Part shown: in pieces, positions 24,719 to 32,239 of the stretch
Layout of the letters: each line of letters opens with the position of its first letter
Numbering within the stretch: position 1 is the stretch's first letter
Assembly: GCF_001417955.2 (NCBI RefSeq)
Contig: NZ_LKTM01000112.1
Coordinates: 62,001 to 126,000 of the forward strand
Origin: Mycobacterium gordonae
GTDB lineage: Bacteria > Actinomycetota > Actinomycetes > Mycobacteriales > Mycobacteriaceae
DNA: 64,000 bases
Reading direction: 5' to 3'
Notes under the pieces: model-generated
The model's database searches: none
What the model was told of the DNA's origin: nothing
What the model saw: only the letters and a program-made list of their open reading frames with translations
Translations under genes and position numbers: made by a program

Positions 24719-25779
24719 TTAGCACCTTCCGCGTACCGGCGGCCCACTTCGTGGTACAGCGCGCGGCTGTCGCCCAGCAGGGTTGCCCCCTGCCAGGCGT
24801 GCCGGACATAGAGGTGCGCGTCGTGCTCCCAGGTCTGACCCAGCGCGCCGTGCACCTGGACCATCGTGCGCGCGCAGGCGCTTGCGGCATCGGCGGCGGC
24901 GGCTTTGGCCAAAGCGGCCGCGGTCCATGAGCCGGGTTGCTCGAGCCGGCCCGCGGCAGCGTAGGTGAGACTGCGGGCGCGCTCAACGCTGACGTAGTTG
25001 TCCGCCAGCGCGTGTTTGACGCCTTGGAAGGCGCCGATGGGGCTGCCGAACTGACGACGAGTCTTGGCGTGCTCGACGGAACGCTGCAGGGCTGCGCTCG
25101 CCGCTCCGAGAAGGTCCGCGGCGATCGCGACCAGCGGTGCCGATAGCGCGGAGTCGACGGATTCCACCGGCGCGACGGCCAGGGGGACGGTGTCGATCTC
25201 GACCTCGGCGACGGGCTGGGCGGGGTCGGTCGACTCGCCGGCCACCATGCTGACGCCGTCACCGGCACGTACGACCGCGGCCACCGGGCCACGCTCGTCG
25301 GCGTCGGCCAGGGTGACGATCAGCTCCGCGCGGGCCGCGTGGGGGACGACGACCGCCCGCCCGCGCAACCGGCCGTCGCGCAGCGTCGTAGCCGTACCCG
25401 GCAGCCGGGCGTCGGGGGAGTGCACCGCCAGCGTCGCGACGGCTCCCGAGGCGATCTCGGCAAGCGCCTCATTGACCTCCGGGCCGGCCGCACGGAGTAC
25501 GCCGGCGGCCAGGCCCACGCTGCTCAGCAACGGAACGGGCGCGAGGGCGGCGCCGCATTCCTCGAGCACCACCGTCAGCTCGACCGGTCCGAACTCGCCC
25601 CCGTCGTCGTAGCTGGCCAACTCGGTCCAGCCCAGGTCGACGAACGTCTTCCACAGACTGCTCCACCGGTCCGGGTCCGCACAGGCCTGACGGGCGGCAT
25701 CGGGTGGACACTCGGCGCGCAGGATGCCGCGCACGGTGTCACGCAGCGCCAGCTGCTCCGCAGTCAGACCAACATCCAT
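24715..25779 (-). CDS. Acyl-CoA dehydrogenase-like subunit (TWEHD type), first gene of operon
   Basis: This 354-residue protein heads the operon. It keeps the ACAD C-terminal domain (HAKTRRQFGSPIGAFQGVKH) and MVQVHGALGQTWEHDAHLYV with the likely catalytic Glu, but it lacks the T-S-E-V-Q-R motif and has a divergent beta domain. This is the signature of the second subunit of heteromeric mycobacterial dehydrogenases. The ATG at 25779 was chosen because the frame upstream runs across the AT-rich divergent promoter (25780-25855). The promoter carries an AAAATAGTAAA element shared with 31014-31024. Confidence 0.82.
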   Translation of the reverse strand: MDVGLTAEQLALRDTVRGILRAECPPDAARQACADPDRWSSLWKTFVDLGWTELASYDDGGEFGPVELTVVLEECGAALAPVPLLSSVGLAAGVLRAAGPEVNEALAEIASGAVATLAVHSPDARLPGTATTLRDGRLRGRAVVVPHAARAELIVTLADADERGPVAAVVRAGDGVSMVAGESTDPAQPVAEVEIDTVPLAVAPVESVDSALSAPLVAIAADLLGAASAALQRSVEHAKTRRQFGSPIGAFQGVKHALADNYVSVERARSLTYAAAGRLEQPGSWTAAALAKAAAADAASACARTMVQVHGALGQTWEHDAHLYVRHAWQGATLLGDSRALYHEVGRRYAEGAK

Positions 25780-25786
25780 AAGACCC

Positions 25787-25811
25787 CTAACATAATAAAA
25801 ATAGTAAACTA
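25787..25811. promoter_or_regulatory. AT-rich operator-like element in divergent promoter (site A)
   Basis: The 76-base gap between two divergent genes holds CTAACATAATAAA followed by AAAATAGTAAA (25798-25808). The latter 11-mer is identical to one at 31014-31024 in front of the KshA-like gene, and AT-rich words stand out in this GC-rich genome. It is a candidate binding site for the island's GntR regulator; the link is inferred from recurrence and proximity. Confidence 0.5.
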
Positions 25812-25855
25812 GCGAGCGGCACGCAATCGCAGCCACCGGGAAAGGGTCGGGTCGG

Positions 25856-26707
25856 ATGGTCGAGTGGTATCTGTTCCTGCCGCAGGTGCGGGTATCGGTC
25901 GCGGACATCGTGGATCGCGCCCAGTGTGCCGAAGCGGCCGGATTCGACGGAATCGCCTTCATCGATCATCTCGAAGCTCCGGGGCAGCCCGATGAAAACA
26001 TCTGGGAGGCAATGGGCATTGCCAGTTGGGTTGCCGCCCGGACCCAGCGGCTGCGCATCGGTCACCTGGTGCTCTGCGACGCGTTCCGGCATCCGGCGGT
26101 GCTGGCGAAGCAGGCAGTGACGCTGTCCGCGGCCTGCGACGGGCGCTTCGACCTCGGCCTCGGATCGGGCTCGTGGCCCGCGGAGTTCACGAAATTCGAT
26201 GTCGGCCAGCAGGATCCGGTGGCACGGGTCGAACAACTCGGACGCCATCTCGAGCTTCTCACCAAGTACTGGGCCGGGGCCCAGAATCCCTCGCCGGCGC
26301 ACCCGATACCGCTGGTCCTCGGCGGCAGCGGCCCACGAATGATGAAACTCGTTGCCAAGTACGCGGATTGGTGGAATCTGCAGGCGAACCACCTGGATCG
26401 GCTGCCGCGGCTGGCCGATTCCACGGGATCGGCCCGGATCTCGGTTCAGCAGATGGTCGGCTTCGCGCGGGCGGGAACCGACCCCGGCACCGTGCGGGAG
26501 GTCAGCGTCCGGCGATTCGGCCATCTTGGACCGGGCCTGGTCTGCGGCGATGCCGACGAGTTGATCGCCCATTTCGCGGGCCTGGCCGCGCAGCGGGTCG
26601 AACGCTGCTACGTCTGGTTCGCCGACTTCGCGGCACCGCAGACTCTCGAAGACTTCGGTGAATCGGTGATCAGGAATTTTCCGAACGACGCCGGCGCACT
26701 TCGGTAG
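25856..26707 (+). CDS. LLM-class (luciferase-like, probably F420-dependent) oxidoreductase
   Basis: The 283-residue protein has the bacterial-luciferase TIM-barrel features: an opening strand WYLFLPQVRVS, AEAAGFDGIAFIDHL, RLRIGHLVLCDAFRHPAVLAKQA and SACDGRFDLGLGSGSWPAEFTKFD, the last being the typical cofactor-loop region of mycobacterial F420 family members. It probably acts on a pathway intermediate as a monooxygenase or reductase; FMN use cannot be excluded. It starts with ATG after AAAGGGT and is divergent from the dehydrogenase operon. Its 3' end overlaps the SDR gene's 3' end convergently by 38 bases. Confidence 0.82.
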   Translation: MVEWYLFLPQVRVSVADIVDRAQCAEAAGFDGIAFIDHLEAPGQPDENIWEAMGIASWVAARTQRLRIGHLVLCDAFRHPAVLAKQAVTLSAACDGRFDLGLGSGSWPAEFTKFDVGQQDPVARVEQLGRHLELLTKYWAGAQNPSPAHPIPLVLGGSGPRMMKLVAKYADWWNLQANHLDRLPRLADSTGSARISVQQMVGFARAGTDPGTVREVSVRRFGHLGPGLVCGDADELIAHFAGLAAQRVERCYVWFADFAAPQTLEDFGESVIRNFPNDAGALR

Positions 26708-27398
26708 GCACCACCGGCGGGCGGGCATAGGGTCCGCGCTGCACCGCGCTGAGCCTGATTTCCGGCAGGTCGACCGACGGTTCGACGGTGTCCAGCCATG
26801 CCACCGCGTTGGCGATGTCGGAGACCTGAATCGCGTACATCTCGAACGGAACATCCTGCAGCATTTCGGTTTCCACCGGACCCGGGGTCACCAGATGTAC
26901 GGCGATGCCGTCGCGGTCGACCTCCATCGCCAGGGCACGGGCGAATGCGTTCATGCCGGCCTTGGACGCCGAGTACGCGGTGCGCGCCATCATCGGTTCG
27001 TGCGACGCCGACGATGAGATGAAGATCAGACGTGAGCCCGGGCGCATCCGGGGGAGCACCGCGGAGGTGACGACGAAGCAGGAATCGAGGTTGGCCGAGA
27101 TGATCGTGCGCCACTGCTCGAATGTCTGCTTGCGCGCGTAGGTTCCACCCAGCGCCCCGGAGGCGTGGACGACGAGGTCGACATGTTCGAGCGGACTGAT
27201 GGCAGCGGCGAATCCGTCGGGGTCGGACGCGTCGGCCACGATGGCGCGGGCGCCGATCTCCTCGGCTGCCGCGCGCAGGGGTTCCGCCCGGCGCGCCACC
27301 ACCACGACGTCGTAGCCGAGCTGACTCAGCTTGGCGGCACACGCTTTTCCGATGCCACCGCTGCCGCCGGTGACCAATGCGGTTCGCGGGGTCGTCAA
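26670..27398 (-). CDS. Short-chain dehydrogenase/reductase, TTG start
   Basis: This classical SDR of 242 residues has nucleotide-binding TGGSGGIG at 10-17, an SSS at 128-130 and the catalytic pair Tyr142/Lys146 in YSASK, so it should be an active NAD(P)-dependent alcohol dehydrogenase/ketoreductase. The usual N-N-A-G is replaced by HASGA. The only start that fits is TTG at 27398, overlapping the GntR stop as TTGA, followed directly by TTPRTALVTGG; the longer open frame to 27659 has no SDR character and is antisense-like Arg/Pro-rich. Co-transcribed with the regulator. Confidence 0.83.
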   Translation of the reverse strand: MTTPRTALVTGGSGGIGKACAAKLSQLGYDVVVVARRAEPLRAAAEEIGARAIVADASDPDGFAAAISPLEHVDLVVHASGALGGTYARKQTFEQWRTIISANLDSCFVVTSAVLPRMRPGSRLIFISSSASHEPMMARTAYSASKAGMNAFARALAMEVDRDGIAVHLVTPGPVETEMLQDVPFEMYAIQVSDIANAVAWLDTVEPSVDLPEIRLSAVQRGPYARPPVVPTEVRRRRSENS

Positions 27399-28216
27399 GG
27401 GCGCCGGACGTCCCGCGGACGCGACAACGCCTGCGGGGACAGTGCGTAGATCCGTTGTTCCGGTCGGCCGGAGAGCACGTAGGTCTGGGTGTCGGCGAGG
27501 TGGCGGCCGGCGATGCGCCGGGCCCGGTCGACGTCGCCCTCGGCGATCGTCTCGGTGAGCTTGATGTGGGTGTTGAGGGCCGCGCGGCGCTTGGCCAGCG
27601 AGGGATAGGTGCCGCGGGCGGAGCTCTCGTCCGCCCACTGTTGTTCGTGGCTGCTCCACAGTGTTTCGAGGCTGCCGACTACGGCGATGATGGTGTGGTT
27701 GCCGCAGCCTCGGACGATGAGATTGTGGAATTCGCGGCCGATTTCGGTGAACAACCGCCCGTCTTCCAGGTTCTCGGCCATGGCGTCGTTGACCCGCTTG
27801 AGTTCGGGCACCAAAGTGTCGGCGCGGTCGGGGCGCTGGGCGGCGAGCGCGGCGCAGGCGGGCTCCAGCTCCTGCAATGCCGCGCCGAGGTCGCTGACGG
27901 CGACGGACTCGCTCTGCAGGACCAGGCCCAGCATGTAGGCGGCGCTGGTCTTGGCCGGTGCGTGTACGACGGCACCGCCGCGGTTGCCCCGCCGCACCGA
28001 GACCAGCCCTTCGGTCTCCAGGATTCTCAGGGCCTCGCGCAGCGACACCAGACTGACCTTGAACTGCTCGACGAGCACTTCCTGGCGCGGCAGCAGATCG
28101 CCGTCGGCCAGTTCACCGTCGATGATCTGGCGGCGCAACTCGTCGGCTACGATTTCAGCGATCCTGGGCGCCGACAGCCGGCGACGGGCGTCGGGTCCAA
28201 TACCCAAGGCGGTCAT
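27395..28216 (-). CDS. GntR-family (FadR/FCD-type) transcriptional regulator
   Basis: The 273-residue protein has an N-terminal winged helix-turn-helix (about 14-85: EIVADELRRQIIDGELADGD, LVEQFKVSLVSLREALRILE, TEGLVSVRRGNRGG) and a helical FCD effector domain with EFHNLIVRG and HTIIAVVG. FadR-type regulators commonly respond to acids or acyl-CoAs and sit beside their targets. The ATG at 28216 is preceded by GAGGAA; a GTG at 28252 is possible but lies in the promoter. It is divergent from the fused CoA-transferase gene across a 98-base gap with an inverted repeat, so autoregulation plus control of the island is likely. Confidence 0.85.
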   Translation of the reverse strand: MTALGIGPDARRRLSAPRIAEIVADELRRQIIDGELADGDLLPRQEVLVEQFKVSLVSLREALRILETEGLVSVRRGNRGGAVVHAPAKTSAAYMLGLVLQSESVAVSDLGAALQELEPACAALAAQRPDRADTLVPELKRVNDAMAENLEDGRLFTEIGREFHNLIVRGCGNHTIIAVVGSLETLWSSHEQQWADESSARGTYPSLAKRRAALNTHIKLTETIAEGDVDRARRIAGRHLADTQTYVLSGRPEQRIYALSPQALSRPRDVRRP

Positions 28217-28282
28217 CCGGTTCCTCGCAACCTGCAGCAGGAGAGAGCGCACGGTGATTGAGCCGCGAACTCGGTTGGCTTA

Positions 28283-28311
28283 GCTATTTTAGCAGTAATG
28301 GTATAAATAGC
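28283..28311. promoter_or_regulatory. Dyad and -10 for a leaderless gene (site B)
   Basis: GCTATTT at 28283-28289 and AAATAGC at 28305-28311 form a 7-bp dyad with 15-base spacer in the GntR/CoA-transferase divergent promoter. A -10-like TATAAA at 28302-28307 ends seven bases before the GTG at 28315, so transcription should begin at or next to the start codon, giving a leaderless mRNA. The operator would overlap the promoter, fitting repression by the adjacent GntR protein. Confidence 0.55.
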
Positions 28312-28314
28312 CGC

Positions 28315-30693
28315 GTGAGTCACCAGGCCGATAACCGGCCGACGCCCCTGGACGAACTTCGGGTCGTCGAGATCAGTGACCGCCTGGCCGGCAGCTACTG
28401 TGGGAAGCTGTTGGTGGATGCCGGCGCACAGGTCCGCAAAGTGGAGCCGCCACAAGGGGATCCGCTGCGTGGCTACTCGGCGACGTGCTCGCCCGTACCG
28501 CCCGGGCACGACGCGCCGCTGTTTAGCTACCTCAACGCCGGTAAGAGCAGCCTGAGCGTGTCGCCGGAATCACAGCGATTGCAAGCCGAACTGGCTGGGG
28601 CTGACGTGGTGATCGTGGCCGTGGCACCTTTGCGCGCCACCGAGTTGGGCATCGACCCGCAGCGACTGCTGGCCGAGTCGCCCCGCGCAGTCGTCGTCAC
28701 CATCTCAGACTTCGGCTGGTCCGGTCCGTTCGCCGACCGCGCCGCCACCGAGTTCACGCTGCAGGCCTGGTCGGGCTGCACCGGTTTCCGCGGCGACCCG
28801 GCGGGTCCGCCGATCTCGATCGGCGGCGACCTCGGCGAGTACATGGGTGGCGTGTACGCAGCGTTCGGAGCGCTGGCCGTGCGCCGCCGGGTCCAGCGAG
28901 GCGGCCCCGGCGAGCACCTGGACCTGTCCATGCTCGAGGCGATCACCGCGATGCAGAGCAGCGAATGGCTGCATTCCCAACTGCTGCGTGTCCCTCCGAT
29001 CCGCCGCACCCTGGAGGTGCCGTCGATCGTGCCGGCCAAGGACGGCTACGTCGGCATCACGATGGTCACCGGACAGCAGTGGCTGGACTTCGCCGCGATG
29101 GTCGAATGCCCGCAGTTCGAGGAGATTCCGCAGCTGCGGTTTCAGATCGGCCGCTGGGAATACCGCGACTTCATCTACGAATCGATCGGTCCCTGGTTCG
29201 CCGAGCGGACGGTCGCCGAAATCGTCGAGCTGGGCCAGCTCTTCCGGCTGCCGATCGCGGCCCTGGGCAACGGCGCCACCATCCGTGACATGGAGTACAT
29301 GACCGAACGTGGGGTATTCGTGCGCAACCCCGCGGGATTTCACCAGCCTCGTGCGCCGTGGCTGATGGCGGAGTGTGGGCCCGCGCCGGTGGGCGAAACC
29401 CCCGCGCTCGGTGCCAATGATGACGAATCACCATGGCAGCCAAGCGAACACGCGTCTTCGACCGCGGATGCCGGGCTGCCGCTGCGGGGTGTCCGCATCG
29501 TCGACCTGACCGCCTTCTGGGCCGGGCCCGCCGCCACCCACCTGCTTGCCGCGTTCGGCGCCGACGTGCTGAAGGTGGAGTCCATCCAGCGTCCCGACGG
29601 CATCCGCTATTCGGGCGGCATGCGCACCGATGTGGACGACTGGTGGGAGTACGGCTGGGTCTTCCATGCGATGAACACCAACAAGCGTTCCGTCACACTC
29701 GATTTGGGCAGCGAAGAAGGCCGGGGCCTGTTCCGGACCCTGGTTGCCGGCGCCGATGTGGTGATCGAAAACTTCTCGCCGCGTGTGATGGACCACTTCG
29801 GTCTCACCGCCGACGTGCTGCTGAAGATCAATCCCGCACTCGTGGTCACCCGGATGCCGGCGTTCGGACTGGCCGGCCCGTGGCGCGAGCGGGTGGGATT
29901 CGCTCCCACCATGGAGCAGATCGGCGGGCTCACCTGGGTGACCGGGCTACCCGAGGCGCCACCGGTGACGCCGCGCGGCGCCTGCGACCCGCTGGCAGGC
30001 GTGCACGCCGCGTTCGCGGTACTGGCCGCGCTGCATTTCACCGAGCGCACCGGAACCGGCCAGCAGGTCGAGTTGCCGATGCTGGAGACGGTGCTGAATA
30101 CCACGGCGATCCAACCGATCGAAGCCGAGGTATTCGGTAAGACGTTGAGCCGGAGGGGAAATCGCGGACAGGGCGGCGCACTGCAGAACATCTACCGGTG
30201 CGCGGGGGACGACGACTGGATAGCGGTCAGCGTGTGTGACGACCGTCAATGGGCGTCCCTGGTGGACGTGATCGGCGCATTACGCGACGAGGAATTGACT
30301 GGCGAGGCCGGTCGCCGGGAACGGGCCGACGAGATCGACCTCGCGCTGCAGGAATGGTTCGCCACACAACCGCTCGATGCGACGGTGGAGTTGCTGGCAG
30401 CGGCCGGTGTGCCCGCCGCACCGGTCGGTTCGCCGTCGCTCGTCACCGAGAACCCTCAGCTGCGCGCACGGGGCTTTTTCGAGTCGCTGGTGCACCCGAG
30501 AACGGGCCCGGGCCTGTATCCCACCCCACCGTTCGCCCTGCTGTCCGGTCAGCGGCAGTGGCTGTTGCGCCCGCCGCCGACGCTCGGCGAGCACAATGAG
30601 GACATACTGCGCGATCAATGTGGGCTGACTGAGGCCGAACTCGAGCATCTTGCCGCCGGCAAGGTGATCGGGACCCGCCCAGTAGGGCTCTGA
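28315..30693 (+). CDS. Fused tandem CaiB/BaiF CoA-transferase
   Basis: The 792-residue protein contains two complete-looking class III CoA-transferase/racemase modules (about 1-385 and 405-792) in one chain. Each has the family landmarks: ELRVVEISDRLAGSYCGKLL and GVRIVDLTAFWAGPAATHLL at the N termini, and the region with the catalytic Asp, Asp172 in GGDLGEYMGG and Asp558 in ACDPLAGVHA. Single-module members are about 400 residues and act as dimers, so this is a covalent dimer. It could move CoA between acids or epimerise an alpha-methyl acyl-CoA; sequence does not decide. GTG start at 28315, probably leaderless. It is followed 17 bases later by the ferredoxin gene. Confidence 0.87.
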   Translation: MSHQADNRPTPLDELRVVEISDRLAGSYCGKLLVDAGAQVRKVEPPQGDPLRGYSATCSPVPPGHDAPLFSYLNAGKSSLSVSPESQRLQAELAGADVVIVAVAPLRATELGIDPQRLLAESPRAVVVTISDFGWSGPFADRAATEFTLQAWSGCTGFRGDPAGPPISIGGDLGEYMGGVYAAFGALAVRRRVQRGGPGEHLDLSMLEAITAMQSSEWLHSQLLRVPPIRRTLEVPSIVPAKDGYVGITMVTGQQWLDFAAMVECPQFEEIPQLRFQIGRWEYRDFIYESIGPWFAERTVAEIVELGQLFRLPIAALGNGATIRDMEYMTERGVFVRNPAGFHQPRAPWLMAECGPAPVGETPALGANDDESPWQPSEHASSTADAGLPLRGVRIVDLTAFWAGPAATHLLAAFGADVLKVESIQRPDGIRYSGGMRTDVDDWWEYGWVFHAMNTNKRSVTLDLGSEEGRGLFRTLVAGADVVIENFSPRVMDHFGLTADVLLKINPALVVTRMPAFGLAGPWRERVGFAPTMEQIGGLTWVTGLPEAPPVTPRGACDPLAGVHAAFAVLAALHFTERTGTGQQVELPMLETVLNTTAIQPIEAEVFGKTLSRRGNRGQGGALQNIYRCAGDDDWIAVSVCDDRQWASLVDVIGALRDEELTGEAGRRERADEIDLALQEWFATQPLDATVELLAAAGVPAAPVGSPSLVTENPQLRARGFFESLVHPRTGPGLYPTPPFALLSGQRQWLLRPPPTLGEHNEDILRDQCGLTEAELEHLAAGKVIGTRPVGL

Positions 30694-30710
30694 GGAGGAA
30701 GGGGCATTCG

Positions 30711-30902
30711 ATGCGGGTGATCGTCGACCCGGATATGTGCGAGGCCAACGGTTTTTGCGAGTCCATCGCCCCGGACATCTTTGAACTGGGGGATGAGGAC
30801 GTCGTGCAGATTGCCGATGGTCCGGTGCCCGCGGAACGCGAAATCGACGTGCGCGCCGCAGTCGAACAGTGTCCGAGGGCGGCGCTGCGCATCGTCGAGT
30901 GA
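30711..30902 (+). CDS. 3Fe-4S ferredoxin
   Basis: This 63-residue acidic ferredoxin has Cys10, Cys16 and Cys54 in MCEANGFCESIAPDIF and EQCPRAALRI. The C-x5-C...C-P pattern with no fourth Cys is the one-cluster 3Fe-4S type common in actinobacteria, where these proteins usually feed electrons to cytochrome P450s. No P450 lies in the window, so the nearby Rieske oxygenase (31102-32229) is a candidate partner, which would be less usual. A GAGGAAGGGG box precedes the ATG. Confidence 0.9.
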   Translation: MRVIVDPDMCEANGFCESIAPDIFELGDEDVVQIADGPVPAEREIDVRAAVEQCPRAALRIVE

Positions 30903-31007
30903 CATCGAACTGAGCGCGCTGCGTCAAGGCGCGACCGACATTTGGCCTTTGAGTGACTGGCGCAAACCCATGTCGAATCGGGGCTGAGGCAGCCGCGTTG
31001 ACGTTCA

Positions 31008-31033
31008 ATGTCTAAAATAGTAAAAATAGACAT
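31008..31033. promoter_or_regulatory. Operator-like inverted repeat before the Rieske operon (site C)
   Basis: ATGTCTA at 31008-31014 and TAGACAT at 31027-31033 are exact inverted copies with a 12-base AT-only-but-one spacer. The AAAATAGTAAA at 31014-31024 inside it is identical to site A. It lies about 70 bases before the oxygenase start in the 199-base gap after the ferredoxin gene, so it marks a separate promoter. It is the best-formed of the island's candidate regulator sites. Confidence 0.6.
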
Positions 31034-31101
31034 ACGCGCCGAACCGCGGTGAAGTGTGAGCGTCCTCATCGCTGCACCGCCGCGTGGGAAACGGAGAACT
31101 C

Positions 31102-32229
31102 GTGACGGACATATCTTCAGACCTGGCATCGGCCGACACCGAGGACCCGTCGGAACAGGAGTTCGGACCCTCCGGGATCGCGCTGTCCACCTACCGTTTC
31201 CCGACCGGCTGGTTCATCGTCGGCTTCGCTTCTGACCTCGCGGCCGGCGAGGTCAAGAGGGTGCACTACTTCGGCGAGGAGTTGGTGCTGTTCCGCACCA
31301 AGTCCGGAAAGGTGCATGTGCTGGACGCCTACTGCCAGCACCTCGGCGCGAACATGGGCGTCGGCGGCACGGTGGAGGGTGAGCACATCGTCTGCCCGTG
31401 GCACGGCTGGCAGTGGCGCGGTGACGGCACCAACGCGCTGATCCCGTACAGCAAGATCGGTTGCAAGAACAACGTCCGCATCCGTACGTATCCGGCCGCC
31501 GAGTGGTACGGCTTCATCCTGGTCTGGCACGAACGGCACGGCCGCGCGCCGTACTGGCAGCCGCCGGTGCTGCCCGAGCTGGAGACCGACGAGTACTACC
31601 CGCTGCATCCGCACACCCGCATGGTCAACCGGGTCAAGGTGCATGCGCAGATGATCATCGAGAACGCGGCCGACCCGTATCACGTGCAATACGTGCACAA
31701 AGCGGCAAATCCCGCCAACACCGCCTCGTTCGAGGTGTCCGGCTATCACCTGCACGCCACGGTCAACGCCCACTTCGGCGGCGGCCGGGCCAAGACGTGG
31801 TTGACGCCGAACGGCCCGGTGGACGCCAAGATCATCTACGACAACTACTCGCTGGGACTCGGCGTCGTCCGCTTTCCCAGCGACCTGGTTGCCACCTGTC
31901 AGGTCACCGGGCAGACCCCGGTCGACGAGGATTACACCGACTACTTCTACACCCAGGCCTCTATCCGTGAACCCGGTGACAGCGGCGACGCGCCGACCGG
32001 TCGTGCGGCCAAATTCCTGGCGCTGCAGCAGGAAGTGATCAAGCAGGACTTCTTCACCTGGGAGAACATGAAGTACCTGGAGAAGCCGAACCTGGCGCCG
32101 GAAGAGGCGCACGATTATGCGGCACTCCGGCGCTGGGCACACCGCTTCTACCCGGGCAAACAACCGTCGCCTAACGACTTCGGCTACACCGCCGACGGCG
32201 AGCCGGACCCGGCGGCTGCCAAGGCCTGA
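31102..32229 (+). CDS. KshA-like Rieske non-haem iron oxygenase
   Basis: The 375-residue oxygenase has an N-terminal Rieske domain with Cys78-x-His80 (YCQHLG) and Cys98-x2-His101 (CPWHGW), and a C-terminal domain with the mononuclear iron motif NAADPYHVQYVH (His194, His199 by count). The ending ALRRWAHRFYPGK also resembles KshA, the oxygenase of 3-ketosteroid 9-alpha-hydroxylase, so hydroxylation of a steroid-like or other polycyclic substrate is plausible. I prefer the GTG at 31102 over 31084 because GGAGAA lies just before it. No KshB-like reductase is in the window; the ferredoxin upstream may serve. Confidence 0.86.
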   Translation: MTDISSDLASADTEDPSEQEFGPSGIALSTYRFPTGWFIVGFASDLAAGEVKRVHYFGEELVLFRTKSGKVHVLDAYCQHLGANMGVGGTVEGEHIVCPWHGWQWRGDGTNALIPYSKIGCKNNVRIRTYPAAEWYGFILVWHERHGRAPYWQPPVLPELETDEYYPLHPHTRMVNRVKVHAQMIIENAADPYHVQYVHKAANPANTASFEVSGYHLHATVNAHFGGGRAKTWLTPNGPVDAKIIYDNYSLGLGVVRFPSDLVATCQVTGQTPVDEDYTDYFYTQASIREPGDSGDAPTGRAAKFLALQQEVIKQDFFTWENMKYLEKPNLAPEEAHDYAALRRWAHRFYPGKQPSPNDFGYTADGEPDPAAAKA

Positions 32230-32239
32230 TGGCAGCCTG

